Positions 22,991 to 34,981 are shown, numbered from the stretch's first letter. The stretch: 64,000 nucleotides of DNA from Chionoecetes opilio (GCA_016584305.1 JACEEZ010024061.1:456001-520000), one strand, 5' to 3'. Notes: generated by a model not told the origin, from the letters alone. Numbers and translations: made by a program.

Positions 22991-23145
22991 CAGCCGGGAA
23001 GGTCACTGAGGTTATTTTGATGCATGAAATCATTATAAAACTGAACCCTATAGACTCAGAGGCTTGAGTTTTCTGAAGAGCAGGAGCAAGTTACCCATCG
23101 AGGGAACACACACGGCACACACCACCTGGGCAAGACATTTATAAG

Positions 23146-23188
23146 CAAGATCTATAGACTTTTAATTACAGTATGTCTATTAATCTTG
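23146..23188. mobile_element. Miniature hairpin element, copy 2
   Basis: Reads CAAGATCTATAGACTTTTAA to GTATGTCTATTAATCTTG, the reverse orientation of the copy at 6135-6190, with a shorter loop. Confidence 0.55.
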
Positions 23189-23263
23189 TTTATAAGCAAT
23201 CAAAGGCGCATCAATTTTTTATGTGTCGATAAAAAGTACCTAGCAATCCATATCCTTGATTAA

Positions 23264-23291
23264 ACTACTACTACTACTACTACTACTACTG
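23264..23291. repeat. (CTA)n microsatellite
   Basis: About nine CTA units. Confidence 0.95.
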
Positions 23292-23534
23292 CTACGAGGA
23301 ATGGTAAAGATGCTTAACTCCAGAATTCGTCACCTCTCACGATTTGCGAGATTAGAAAGCTAGCAGGAGTGTGGTCATATTAACTTCAATCAAGTTTGTT
23401 TTCTTCCACCATCACTCCACTCGCCTTTGTTTGACATAGGCCTATTTCCGGTGATTGCATGAAAAGAGAATGTTATACAAAACGATATTAATATTAGCGC
23501 TTCATTTCTCGATGATGACACGTTTTGGATTGGT

Positions 23535-23872
23535 AGTGGTGGTGGTGGTGGTGCTAGTAGTAGTAGTAATAGTAATAGTTGTAGTAGTAATAGTAGTAGT
23601 AGTAATAGCAGTAGAATAAGTAGTAGTGGTAGTTAAAGTAGCAGAAGTAGTAGTAGTAGTAGTAGAATAATAAGTAGTACATGTAGTGATAGTTAAAGTA
23701 GCAGAAGTAGTATAAGAAGAAGTAGTATATAGTAGTAGTGGTAGTTAAAGTAGCAGAAGTAGTATATAGTAGTAGTAGTAGAAATAGTAGTAGTAGTAGT
23801 AAAAGTAGCAGAAGTAGTATATAGTAGTAGTAGAAATAGTAGTAGTAGTAGTAAAAGTAGCAGAGCAGTATT
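23535..23872. repeat. (GTA)n-based degenerate array
   Basis: GTAGTA runs with a longer unit of about 60-75 bp containing AGTTAAAGTAGCAGAAGTAG at 23633, 23692 and 23744. Confidence 0.92.
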
Positions 23873-23940
23873 TTTTTACAAGTACAGTTAATAGAAAACG
23901 CCAGTGGCTAGTTAGGTTACAATCTCCACCCGGTAAGATG

Positions 23941-23969
<29 letters not shown>
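23941..23969. repeat. (CA)n microsatellite
   Basis: 29-bp CA run. Confidence 0.96.
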
Positions 23970-23972
<3 letters not shown>

Positions 23973-24094
23973 GCTGCAGCCGTCCAGTGTTCACCAGGTA
24001 ACAGGTGTGTGGCCGAGCACCGCCGGCAGGAGGGCCACACACTCCACTGGGTTATGGTTCTGGTGCCTCTGAATGCCATCCCGGGTTGATTACG

Positions 24095-24535
24095 TGTTCG
24101 TGTCGTGTACGAGGAGGAAAAGTTTTTGACGTATCAGTCTTTACGCTTGGTGTGAAATCTGCATATCTATGTGTCAGAAGTACAAGTAAAAGTTTTGACG
24201 TATCATGTTTTACGCTTGCTGTGAAAATCCTGCATATCTAATCGTTCGATACAAGTAAAGTTATTCGAAACGTTCATGTCTTTACGCTTGGCTGTGAAAT
24301 CTGCCATCCGTAACTGTGCGACTACAAGTAAATTCTTCGACCGTACAGCTACGCTGAGCGTGTGAAATTCTGCATATAACTGTGTCGACTACAAGTAAAA
24401 GTTTCTTCGACCGTATCATGTCTTTACGCTTGGCTGTGAAAATCCTGCATATCTAACTCGTGTCGACTACAAGTAAAAGTTTCTTCGACCGTATCAGCTC
24501 TTTACTCGTGGCTGTGAAAATCCTGGATATCGCAT
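24095..24535. repeat. ~78-bp tandem repeat
   Basis: Five to six units with GTCGACTACAAGTAAAAGTT, TCTTTACGCTTGGCTGTGAA and ATCCTGCATATCTAAC. Outer copies are heavily degraded by indels; the two around 24370-24520 are the cleanest. Confidence 0.88.
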
Positions 24536-24640
24536 GGTCTTTGTATCTAAGGTTAGTCTATATTGTAGTCATGGGTATTTCCTGAATGTAATACAGTGTG
24601 TAAAATAAAAAATGTGAATATGTGGTGATCCGGGAGAGTG
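24515..24640. repeat. 120-bp direct duplication, copy 1
   Basis: Contains AAAATCCTGGATATCGCA, CTATATTGTAGTCATGGG and TGAATGTAATACAGTGTGTA; repeated at 25119-25235. Confidence 0.85.
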
Positions 24641-24904
24641 TGTTCCATGAGTTTCGCTTTTTAATTTTTTTCTCTAATATTCCGATAGCATATTCTTTTA
24701 TGCGGATTCTGAAAGGTCAAATTGAAGACTATATTTTATTGTTGTGATTTTTATGAAGAATCTTATAGAATTCACCGCACGGCCAGAGCTTTCAAATTTG
24801 GCGTTAAGTAAAACAACATCCTGTCTACACCAGTCCAATATGAAAGTAAAAGCAGTGATGAGCTTGTTAAGAAAAGAGAAAACTAAACAAACCATGAATA
24901 AATA

Positions 24905-25118
24905 AGAAAAGAGTGCATCTAGCCGCGCATGTTGTGGTCAATGTAGCGCATTAAACACAACAACAACAACAACAATGATGATAGGGGTGAGTTGCATTGC
25001 GCGAGTTATATGCACTCAACCTAGTTATTTATCTGTTCATTTCCTCATGTATGTATATTATGTTGTTGTTTTCGTTTTTTCATGTATGCCTTCGGGTGGA
25101 AAAAAATATATTGTTATC
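24905..25118 (+). mobile_element. Probable LINE 3' tail fragment
   Basis: Shares TTTTCATGTATGCCTTCGGG (25078-25098) with 17870-18088 and is followed by an A-rich tail running into a TATATTGTTATC segment. No coding region remains. Confidence 0.4.
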
Positions 25119-25235
25119 AAAATCCTGGATATCGCAGTCTTTGTATCTACAATTCGTCTATATTGTAGTCATGGGTTTTCCTGAATGTAATACAGTGTGT
25201 AAAATGGTGAATATGTGGTGATCGTGGAGAGATAT
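25119..25235. repeat. 120-bp direct duplication, copy 2
   Basis: Second copy of 24515-24640. It joins directly to the retrotransposon-like tail, so that insertion may have split or moved a tandem array. Confidence 0.85.
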
Positions 25236-25679
25236 CATTAATATTATCATTATTACTCAGCGATATGGCGGCCACCACACTATATATAAGAACCAAAACG
25301 CCCGGACGAACTAGGAAAGTGAAAGAAATGAACGTTTATAGTCGGTATATTGTAGAGACTTAGTTGGGTGAGTTAAATATGTACGTCCAACTTGTACACA
25401 TTTATTTAGTTAAAGTTGAAGTACACATTCATTTAGTTGTAATTCACTAGTAATAGTTATGGAAGTTATTATATATGTTAGGAGTAAAAACTGACTGACA
25501 CGTTCACACCTCTAAAAGTGAGCAATCGGTAGTAATTAACGCACCACCTGCTGATTAATGCAATAGTTATCACCCCTTCATAAGCTGAGACAAAGCCAGT
25601 ACAGAGAAAACCGTGACTCAATAAGAACAAAGGGTGTATAGTAATCAACCCACCAACCAGGTTTTCTTTCTCCTCCTCC
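25236..25679. other. Unique sequence
   Basis: Includes a TATATATAAG string at 25271-25280 without any gene downstream on either strand. AT-rich, with no repeat or exon recognised. Confidence 0.4.
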
Positions 25680-26080
25680 GGTTGCCGGTCAGAACGTCCA
25701 CGGGTGAAAACGTCCACTGTACAAAACGCCCACGGGGTCTACCATAACGTCCACGGGTGAGAACGTCCACTGTACAAAACGCCCACGGGGTCTACCATAA
25801 CGTCCACGGGTGAGAACGTCCACTGTACAAAACGCCCACAGGGTCTACCATAACGTCCACGGGTGAAAACGTCCACTGTACAAAACGCCCACGGGGTCTA
25901 CCATAACGTCCACGGGTGAGAACGTCCATTCATATCCATCTAACCTAAACTAAACTAAAATCACTTAAAACCCCTCTAACCTAACCCGTGGACGATTATG
26001 ACACTCGACGCTTATAACATATACTAACTCTGGACAACCTGGACGTTTTTTGAACCACGTGGACGTTCTGACTGGCTACC
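25680..26080. mobile_element. 401-bp inverted-repeat element with 53-bp core repeats
   Basis: Terminal inverted repeats: GGTTGCCGGTCAGAACGTCC at left, and at right the complement of GGTAGCCAGTCAGAACGTCC (two mismatches). The left half holds four tandem units of 53 bp (AACGTCCACGGGTGAGAACG, then TCCACTGTACAAAACGCCCA). The flanks are CTCCTCC-rich on both sides, so the target duplication cannot be fixed. No coding capacity. Confidence 0.7.
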
Positions 26081-26410
26081 CCTCCTCCTCCTTGTGACCT
26101 TAGTCGCTTAGTATAGCTTTTTTTATATTCTTCGCTATCCTATTCCTCTTAATTAATGTTGTCACTGATGTATGGTAGTGATATGGTTGTCCCTAATCTG
26201 AATGTCCATAATGATGCGGGTAGGTTTAATTAAGTGTCCTGAAGATTTAGTAATAGATTGATAAAATAAACGAAAAAATATACGCGCACGGAAGAATGAA
26301 AAAATACCAAAATATATCAGGTTTACTACAAAAGATAGAGAGAAAGAAATAAGTAAGGGAAATACTAATAGAATTCATAAATAAATCAGAGATGCGAAAT
26401 GACTAAACAG
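26081..26410. other. Unique AT-rich sequence
   Basis: No repeat, exon or element is recognised. Confidence 0.4.
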
Positions 26411-26590
26411 ACAAGAAAGAAGGAAGAGAAACACATGGAAATGAAAGGAAGAGAAACACATGGAAATGAAAGAAGGAAGAGAAACACATGGAAATGAAAG
26501 AAGGAAGAGAAACACATGGAAATGAAAGAAGGAAGAGAAGCACATGGAAATGAAAGAAGGAAGAGAAACACATGGAAATGAAAGAAGGAA
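26411..26590. repeat. 24- to 27-bp minisatellite
   Basis: About seven copies of GAAGGAAGAGAAACACATGG plus AAATGAAA, with one copy missing three bases. Confidence 0.94.
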
Positions 26591-26650
26591 AAAGAAATAT
26601 TGCGCTTCTCATGGAGTTGCTATGCGAATGTCAAAAATATATAACACAAA

Positions 26651-26651
26651 A

Positions 26652-26723
<72 letters not shown>

Positions 26724-26730
26724 AGAGAGA
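26651..26730. repeat. (GA)n microsatellite
   Basis: GA run with two GG interruptions, followed by TTCAGATTCAGATTCAATAC, the same junction as at 9659. Confidence 0.95.
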
Positions 26731-27385
26731 TTCAGATTCAGATTCAATACTTTAGACTGCTCCACTATATTTTGTCTACACCCATAAATTAGCTTTCAGT
26801 AATGTGCTGTGATATAATTTAGCAGAGAGAGAGAGGTGAGTGTATAGGTAAAGCAGGAAGGAAATAGCCACAAAACGAAAGTGAAACACAAGGTCACCTG
26901 AATCAATGACCTGACCTGACCTGACCTCACTGTCTTCACCTGACCTCCCCTACCTATAATCCTCTTTAATGATTCCTCCTTTATTTCTTCCCCACCCCAA
27001 ACACCACTCCTATTAGTATGACTCACCCATCACCCATTTACCCCCCCCCCTTTTTTGACCTGACTTGACCCCACCTGACCATTTCCTTCCTTCAAGATCA
27101 TCCACGTCTCCACTCAAACTTTCCTCCAATTTGACCTTTTCCTCCCTTCAAGATCATCCACGTCTCCACTCAAACTTTCCTCCACTTACACTGATTACCC
27201 TCCTCTCCCTCCACTCTTCCACACTGCTTGGTCATCCCTTTCCTTCCTATCCACATTATACCACACCCACATTCCTCACCCTGCTCCATCCGCCTTTATG
27301 AGTGGATCAGGAGGAGGAAAACATTAATAAAACCCAGCCATAAATAGACGAGGTAAGAAAAAAGCGTATAAGATTAATAGTTAAC
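26731..27385. other. Unique sequence with short duplications
   Basis: Holds a short CCTGA run at 26908-26925 and a roughly 60-bp direct duplication carrying CTTCAAGATCATCCACGTCT at 27091 and 27149. No exon is supported. Confidence 0.5.
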
Positions 27386-27399
27386 ATTGTTGGTTCAAG

Positions 27400-28000
27400 C
27401 GGAAGGGGAGTTACATGAAGAGGTGGAGGAAGGTGGAAGGTGGAAGGAGAGGAGAAGGGGAAGATGGAGGAGAGGAGGAGGGGAAGGTGGAAGGGAAGGA
27501 GGAGGAGGGAGAGGGAAGGAGAGGAGGAGGGGAAGGTGGAAGGGAAGGAGGAGGAGGGAGAGGGAAGGAGAGGAGGAGGGGAAGGTGGAAGGAGAGGAGG
27601 AGGAGGGGAAGGTGGAAGGAGAGGAGGAGGAGGGGAAGGTGGAAGGAGAGGAGGAGGAGGGGAAGGTGAAAGGAGAGGAGGGGAAGGTGGAAGGGAAGGG
27701 AAGGAGAGGAGGGGAAGGTGGAAGGAGAGGAGGAGGGGAAGGTGGAAGGAGAGGAGGAGGGGAAGGTGGAAGGAGAGGAGGAGGGGAAGGTGGAAGGGAA
27801 GGAGGAGGGAGAGGGAAGAAGTGCAGGAGAAGGAGGAGTACTATTGAGTAATGTATTCCAGAGATTTTTTTTGGTTTTGCCCATCAGCGTAAGGGGAGTT
27901 ACATGAAGAGGTGGAGGAGGGGAAGGTGGAAGGAGAGGAGGAGGTGGAAGAGGTAGAGGAGGAGGGAGAGGGAAGGAGTGCAGGAGGAGGACTATTGAGT
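27400..28000. repeat. Purine-only GGAGAGGAGGAGG minisatellite
   Basis: Units of about 18-36 bp built from GGAAGGTGGAAGGAGAGGAG. The array is interrupted at 27840-27890, after which the opening GGGGAGTTACATGAAGAGGT recurs (27407 and 27892), showing a larger direct duplication. The Gly/Glu/Arg open frames are compositional. Confidence 0.9.
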
Positions 28001-28131
28001 AATGTATTCCAGTGATTTTGTTTTTTGTTTACATTAAGCGGTTCGATTTGTGTGTAGGTGTGCCAGTGACCTGAAGGCGTTTGATAGATTGTTTATGATT
28101 AAGATGGGCAAGGACATGGTAGTGAGTTGGC

Positions 28132-28239
<108 letters not shown>

Positions 28240-28602
28240 CATTTAAAATTCATGCTACTAAACAATTTCTCTGTTTACTTATCTGACACTTTCATCCTCT
28301 CTCTCTCTCTCTCTCTCTCGACCAAGAAAGGAAAGGTCATTTGTGAGTCACGAAATATCTCCATGGTCGGTGAATCACAGCAAACTTTGACCTACGAGTG
28401 ATCACCTCTAAACACACACACAACACACACACACACACAACATACATGCGCGATTAGTCATTCAAGTTGGTACCGGATGCTGACCAGCGACCAAAAATGT
28501 ATATTCTGGCCACGTAGCTTTAATAATATCATCCCCTTCATCATCATCATCACTTAGAGCAGCATTATTAGTCCATGACAGGACAAACTTCTATCCTAAC
28601 TT

Positions 28603-28641
<39 letters not shown>

Positions 28642-28857
28642 CCCAAAGCACTGTAATAAAATCTAATTACCCAACATCAAATTCCTCAAAGTAATTAAAA
28701 CATGAAACGACATCGAAGAGGATTACAATATTAAAAAAAACCTTCAATGAACGTGATTTAAAGTCTTAAAGTATAGATGTATATACAATAATCCCCCCAC
28801 CTTACCAACGGGAAATGATCTCAAATGCACAGAATACAGAACATTATCAATAAACCA

Positions 28858-28982
28858 AGTAATAAGTAAGTAATAAGTATAAGTAAGCAAGTAACAAATA
28901 ATAAGTAAGTAATAAGTATAAGTAAGCAAGTAATAAGTAAGTAATAACTATAAGTAAGCAAGTAAAAAATAATAAGTAAAAC
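28858..28982. repeat. AAGTAAGTAATAAGT array
   Basis: Degenerate tandem of AAGTAAGCAAGTAATAAGTA units. Confidence 0.9.
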
Positions 28983-29039
28983 ATTTCACAACTGCCTTAA
29001 AAAAATCCTTTATCCCTTTCCCTGGCACCATTGTCGCCA

Positions 29040-29668
29040 CAGCTGCCTTTCCCCTCACTTCCCTTTCCTCCCCTCACCCCACCACCTTCCTTCCCTTTCC
29101 TCCCTTCCTGTCCCTTCTTCCCCACCACCCTTATTGCCCTCACATCCCTTTCTCCCCTCACCCCACCACCTTGCTGCCCTTCCTTCCCCCACACTTCCCT
29201 TTCCTCCCCTCACCCCACCACCTTGCTTCCCTTCCTTCCCTACCCCACCACCTTTTCACCCTTCCCTTTCCTCCCCTCACCCCACCACCTTTCACCCTTC
29301 CCTTTCCTCCCTCACCCCACACCTTTCACCCTCCTTTCCTCCCTCACCCCACCACCTTCCCTCTTCCTTCCCCTCACCCCACCACCTTGCCACCCTTCCC
29401 TTTCCTCCCCTCACCCCACCACCTTTCACCCTTCCCTTTCCTCCCCTCACCCCACTACCTTTTCACCCTTCCTTTCCTCCCTCACCCCACCACCTTTCTT
29501 CTCCCTCACCCCACCACCTTTCTCCTCACTTCCCTTTCCTCCCCTCACCCCACTACCTTTTCACCCTTCCCTTTCCTCCCCTCACCCCACCACCTTTTCA
29601 CCCTTCCCTTTCCTCCCCTCACCCCACCACCTTGCCACCCTTCCCTTTCCTCCCCTCACCACACCTAA
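29040..29668. repeat. Pyrimidine-rich 36-bp minisatellite
   Basis: About 18 units carrying TTCCCTTTCCTCCCCTCACC and CCACCACCTT. Several units lack one C, which shifts the reading frame, so the long Pro/Ser frames are not conserved. Confidence 0.93.
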
Positions 29669-29868
29669 TTTACAATAAAAGACTAATAAGAAGTGAAGCC
29701 TAGACACCTTCCTCCTCTTCTTCCTCCTCTTAATCCTTTTCCTCTTCCAAGACTTCATTTAATTACCCGGAAAACAACATATTTGAACTTGATTAAATTT
29801 TTTCCCGTTTCATTAGGGAATTTTTACGTGGGTTAGGGTACGATGGGGTGATGGGGAATAGTTTGAAC

Positions 29869-29910
29869 CAGATTAATAGACATACTATCTACTAAAAGTC
29901 TATAATCTTG
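29869..29910. mobile_element. Miniature hairpin element, copy 3
   Basis: CAGATTAATAGACATACT to CTAAAAGTCTATAATCTTG, the same orientation as copy 1 with about 14 bp lost from the loop. Confidence 0.5.
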
Positions 29911-30127
29911 TGCTTGAAGGGGTGATTGAAGGGCGTGTGATAGGACAAGGGATATGCAACGAAGGAATGGTACGTGAGAGAAAGTGATGGCGATACTTGA
30001 AGGGGTGAAAGTACCAAGTGACGGGGATGCTGGAAGGGGTAAGAAGGGGATATTGAAGGGGGATGGGGTTGTAGGAGTGGAAGGAGGGAATGATGGGGGA
30101 TACTAGGTTAGTTTTAGTATAATTGTT

Positions 30128-30245
30128 TAAGTAACCCAGGTGAAATAACCAAGGGAAGAGTTGACAAGTTTGTTAACGAAGGAGACGAAGTTTGAAGAGG
30201 ACCGATACTAAGAAGACCAAGGTCACAAGAAGAAGAAGAAGGAAT
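30128..30245 (+). repeat. Dispersed repeat with (AAG)n tail, copy 1
   Basis: Shares AAGGAGACGAAGTTTGAAGA-like sequence, CGATACTAAG and AAGGTCACAAGAAGAAGAAG with 41545-41655. The common 3' AAG tail suggests a short retrotransposon end. Confidence 0.55.
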
Positions 30246-30679
30246 GAGGGAACAGATGATGATGCTACAATGGTGAAGAAGAAAGGATACGAGGTGGGAG
30301 AGGGTGGTGAATATGTTAGAAGTATAATTAAAGAAAGTAGCCAATAGTTCATTATTCGAGCTCCTTTAGTTAGAAAATTACTATCATCTCTCTCTCTCTC
30401 TCTCTAGGTAAGAAAGGGATATAAAAAGGAGGCAATTTTCGGCAAGGGTTATTAAGGCAATTTATCAAAGGGAGGCGGTAAGACTTATTTCTTGACGTAA
30501 TGACATGACCGTTTTTACCTACATGTCAAAAAGGTAATTACTGGGATTATCATCATCATTATCATTGTTGTTGTTGATCGTCACAAAACCCCTGGTCATC
30601 AATCTCTCACCCACATCATCACTATAACAACCCATGCTCGTTCCCAAGGTCACCCACTACACGACACCACCACCATATC

Positions 30680-31135
30680 ATGTATCATCATCACTCATCA
30701 ACAAACACTGCACTATACACCTTATCACGCCAACATCACCACACATGGCACACAACACTACCACTTCAACTCAACACCACACACCAACATCACCACACTA
30801 AACACACCGTCCACTTGTACACCACACACACCATCCATCCATTTAGCAACCCCACACAACACCACACAACGCTACCACTTCTACGCATCCACCCCTACAA
30901 GTCCTTCACTCCACCCAACCCCACGTCCAGTTCGCATCACCACACACCACCACTACTACAAAAGTTTTTCACTCCACCCAACCCCACGTCCAGTTCTCAT
31001 CACCACACATCACCACCACCACTACAAAAGTCCTTCATTCCACCCAACCCCACGTCCAGTTCCCAACACCACACTTCCACACCCAGTACTCGTCCACTCC
31101 TCCACCCACACTCAAGGCCGCATACCACTTCCATC
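30680..31135. repeat. CCA-rich sequence with ~60-bp tandem
   Basis: CACCACACA-rich throughout. Three units with TTCACTCCACCCAACCCCAC and GTCCAGTTC lie at 30905, 30967 and 31037. Confidence 0.85.
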
Positions 31136-31767
31136 AGGTGGAATTAATACTAAACCATGTCTCTATTGATCGCTGGCCCGGGAAAAGGTGACGAGGTGGA
31201 GGTGGAGGAGGTGGAAGGTTCAATGTGGACGAGACGAGACGAGGGAAAGGTCCGCGTGAATAGCATAGATATTTAAACACACAAAAATACAAAACACAAA
31301 TTCTAGGATCAAAACACGAATCTCCACGTCTGTAATCCATCACTAGCACACAGGTGGAGGTATAAGTAACCCACCACACCTGTTTAAGTAAGCGTATAGT
31401 GTGTCTTTAAGTGACCCCACACAGCGTATACCCTCACTCCACCACTACTAAAGCCACACTGCTAGTTCCCTGATCCCACACCACTGTTCCTGCCTCCTCT
31501 CCTCTCCACCCTTCCTCCCACCACTTACCACTCCCCTCCACCAACACCTGATGACCCACCCACATCCCCCGCCTCCCCCGGCCGTGCCCTAAGGCGAACA
31601 CCTGTATGGGTTTACATCCCCCTGGTTCCCCATCTCCTCTCCCCCTGTCTTGGATCCTCGTCCCCCAAGTCCCCCAAAGTCCCCCAAACCATCCCTGTCT
31701 TTCACTTCCTGCCCGCAAATGTCATTCACAGGCTGACGTTCTTGGAGACATTAAATATACCTGTGAA

Positions 31768-31770
<3 letters not shown>
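31136..31770. other. Unique GC-moderate sequence
   Basis: No exon with proper borders and no recognisable product. A few ACCCC/CCCCA-rich stretches occur, including a triple TCCCCCAAG-like run near 31660. Confidence 0.4.
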
Positions 31771-31806
<36 letters not shown>

Positions 31807-31842
31807 TGGTGTGTGTGTGTGGTGTGTGAGGTGCGAGAGCGG

Positions 31843-31912
<70 letters not shown>

Positions 31913-32033
31913 AGAGAGAGATGAGATAGAGTAGATAGATAATGATAGATAGATAGAAGATAGAGATGTATAATTAGATGAGTATGTAGGACAGAGACAG
32001 AGTTAGATAGATAGATAGATAGATAGAGACAGA

Positions 32034-32122
<89 letters not shown>
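31771..32122. repeat. Compound GT, GA, GATA and GT microsatellite
   Basis: GT (31771-31835), GA (31852-31920), degenerate TAGATAGA (31921-32035), then a pure 87-bp GT run (32036-32122). Confidence 0.96.
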
Positions 32123-32124
<2 letters not shown>

Positions 32125-32222
32125 AACAATGACGATGATGTTGAAGCAAGCACACACAGGAATCAAAAGGGTGAAGGGCAGTGCTGGCCAGACGCTGACT
32201 TACCCTTAGGCCACAGTTAGCC

Positions 32223-32460
32223 TTGTCACCCCCCTTCCCCACCCCCGACACACCCCTTCACTACCCAACCCCCTTCACTGCCCTTCCCCACTCCCACTCC
32301 CCACCCCCGACACACCCTTCACTACCCAACCCCCTTCACTGCCCTTCCCCACTCCCACTCCATCTCCCCACCCCCGGCACACCCCTTCACTACCCAACCC
32401 CCTTCACTGCCCTTCCCCACTCCCACTCCCCACCCCGGCACACCCCTTCACTCCATACCC
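32223..32460. repeat. 62-bp C-rich tandem repeat
   Basis: Four units with CACACCCCTTCACTACCCAA and CTGCCCTTCCCCACTCCCAC. Units vary in length by about 4-6 bp. Confidence 0.93.
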
Positions 32461-32469
32461 CTCACTTCA

Positions 32470-33240
32470 CTCGATCTCCCCTACTCTCCTTACTCCCACA
32501 CCCCTACCTTCAATACTCCCCTTCTCTTTACTACACTACTTTACACTCCTTACTTACCAACTACTTTACTTTACTACTCTAACTTACTCTACTACTTACT
32601 TACCACTCCTATACCCTCGGCTACTACCTTCACTTACTCCTACTACCTACACTTTCTACGATAATTCTCCACTACTTTACTGTACTACTACTACTTACTT
32701 ACACTCGCTTACATTACTATCCTACTTACTTTCTATGAATAATTTACTCCCTACTTTACTACTTCTTACTTACTTACTACTCAATTACTACTACTTTACT
32801 TATACTCTTATTTACCTACTACTTACTTTACTCTACTACTTACTTTACTACTCTTACTTTACTTTACTACTCATAATTTACTCTACTACTTTATACTTAT
32901 ACTCCATACTTACTTATACTCTACTCTACTAACTCTTACTTACTTACCTCTAATTTACTCTACTACTTTACTTACTACTCTTACTTTACTTTACTACTGA
33001 TAATTTACTCCACTACTTTACTTTACTACTCTACTACTTTACTTACTACTCTTAATTTACTTTTACTTACTACTCTTAATTTACTCCACTACTTTACTTT
33101 ACTACTCTACTACTTTACTTACTACTCTTACTTTACTTTACTACTCATAATTTACTCTACTACTTTACTTACTACTCTTAATTTACTCTACTACTTTACT
33201 TTACTTACTTACTTTACTCTACTAGCTACTTCTACTACTT
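32470..33240. repeat. CTACTTTACTTACT degenerate array
   Basis: Nearly all T, A and C. Units such as CTCTACTACTTTACTTACTA recur with variable spacing; a cleaner block of about 50-60 bp repeats at 32960-33200 (TCTTACTTTACTTTACTACT). Confidence 0.88.
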
Positions 33241-33247
33241 CTTTCCC

Positions 33248-33417
33248 TCCCCCCCCCCCCCCCCTTCACACCTTTCTCTCCATCACTTTCACGTCTCTTT
33301 TTATCTATTTATACGTAACTTGTTCCTCCTCCCTTTGCCACTCCCCCTCCCTCCCCCACTATTCCATTAACCAGTTTCTTGAATATTCTATACCTACACT
33401 TTACTAAACATAGCTTG

Positions 33418-33483
<66 letters not shown>

Positions 33484-33628
33484 ATCTATCTATCTATTTT
33501 TTTCTGTCTATCTATACATCTATCTAACCATTCTCTCTCTCTCTCTTATCTATCTATATCTAACCATTCTCTCTCTCTTTCTCTTTATCTATCTATCTTT
33601 TTTCTGTCTATCTATACATATATCTAAC

Positions 33629-33673
<45 letters not shown>

Positions 33674-33720
33674 TTCTTCTATCTTTTTCTCTATTCACTA
33701 TTACATTCTCTCTCTCTCTT
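33248..33720. repeat. Poly-C, (CT)n and (TCTA)n tracts
   Basis: C run at 33248-33264, CT at 33421-33481, TCTATCTAT at 33481-33560 and a second CT run at 33630-33672. A segment with TTTTTTCTGTCTATCTATAC occurs twice (33497, 33598). Confidence 0.95.
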
Positions 33721-33776
33721 CTGTCTAAATCTATCAACAGTCCACATACGACAATACTGAAAGCTAATTTATGGGT

Positions 33777-33868
33777 GTAATTGAATATTAATTAGTTTCA
33801 CCTAGCGTAATTAAATGTTAATTAGTTTCACCTAGCGTAATTAAATGTTAATTAGTTTCACCTGAGTA
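33777..33868. repeat. Triplicated 36-bp unit
   Basis: Three copies carrying ATGTTAATTAGTTTCACCTA and GCGTAATTAA; the second and third are identical over the core. Confidence 0.95.
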
Positions 33869-34267
33869 GAACAATTTTTGTTACTATAAAAAAAGATTTG
33901 TTGACAAAGATTTCGGTCAACAAACTGATTGACTGACAGACATTCAGACATTCACACCCAACAATTTGACAGGCAGACAGGGGCAATGACCTAAAAAAAT
34001 ACGTACAATATCATGAAGGATCATTTTGACAGCTTATTAACATATCGATTCAAAAACCGGATCACCTGAAGATCCGTCACCCCAGAGTTTGGCAGGGTGA
34101 CGATTCTTCAGGTGGGATATCCTGGGGTGACGGTTCTTCAGATGGCAACACCTGGGGTGACAGTTCTTCAGGTGGGGTCAAGACCTGACCTGACTTCACC
34201 TTCCAAGTGAGGTTAGGTCAAATGGGTAAAAGGGAGGAGTCATGACCCTCCAGTCAGGTAAGAGGAC

Positions 34268-34277
34268 TATATAAAAG
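34268..34277 (+). promoter_or_regulatory. TATA-box-like TATATAAAAG
   Basis: Lies about 30-40 bp upstream of the transposase-like frame and in the same orientation, so it may be a relic of the element's own promoter. The motif is common by chance in AT-rich DNA. Confidence 0.3.
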
Positions 34278-34306
34278 TAAGTGGGCTAAAAGTAATTTAG
34301 TCCTAG

Positions 34307-34528
34307 GAGTCAGTCGACCATGGTACGCAATACCTTCCAAACTATAGCGTCCTACCACTGTTGTGTGATGATTCCACTATAGTTATTCGGTGGCTTCAAC
34401 AAAACAGATTTTTAAAGCGTGAAGTTAAGTGTGATACTTGTGATAACTGGATGAATTGGACAAAATACTCCAAGATCGAAGCATGGTTTTGTGTGGAAAT
34501 GCCAAATAAAAGAATCCCTGAAGTATAG
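34307..34528 (+). pseudogene. Merlin-type transposase fragment
   Basis: A 73-residue frame bounded by stops. The middle reads IVIRWLQQNRFLKREVKCDT, then CDNWMNWTKYSKIEAWFCVE. A helical IxWLQ segment followed by a CxxC-W-x-x-W zinc-ribbon start is the usual N-terminal layout of ISXO2/Merlin transposases; C42 and C45 form the CxxC. Only one cysteine of the second zinc pair remains (FCVEM) and the frame stops soon after. The catalytic DDE region and an in-frame start Met are absent; an ATG at 34319-34321 is in another frame. Non-functional. The family call is from motif recognition only. Confidence 0.45.
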
Positions 34529-34707
34529 ATCCACGAAATAAATGTACTGTATTTTGGAATACTGAGTAAAGAATAATGTATTTTGTATTTTGAAACATTG
34601 TATATTACTTTTCTTTTTTTCTTTAAACTTTCACAAAAAGATTGTAAACAAATAGAATTAATATTGTGTTAATACTAATTTATGATATCTACATTCATGT
34701 GGGTCTG

Positions 34708-34981
34708 GGGTGACGGATCTTCAGGTGGGATATCCTGGGGTGACGATCTTCAGGTGGATTCGGGTGATCTCTGGGGTGACGGATCTTCAGGTGGGATATC
34801 CTGGGGTGACGGATCTTCAGGTGGGATATCCTGGGGTGACGGATCTTCAGGTGGGATATCCTGGGGTGACGGATCTTCAGGTGGGATATCCTGGGGTGAC
34901 GGATCTTCAGGTGGGATATCCTGGGGTGACGGTTCTTCAGGTGGGATATCCTGGGGTGACGGATCTTCAGGTGGACATTCC
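34708..34981. repeat. 30-bp subterminal repeats
   Basis: About nine head-to-tail copies of GGGGTGACGGATCTTCAGGT plus GGGATATCCT. Because 30 is a multiple of three, all frames stay open (DGSSGGISWG repeats), which is not evidence of a protein. Confidence 0.95.

Noticed and set aside
22408..23067. 219-codon His-rich metal-binding-like protein
   Set aside because: The His run comes from CAC/CAT repeats, and the first 40 residues match no family I recognise.
25271..25280. TATA box TATATATAAG
   Set aside because: No transcript unit or conserved exon follows on either strand, and such strings are frequent in AT-rich DNA.
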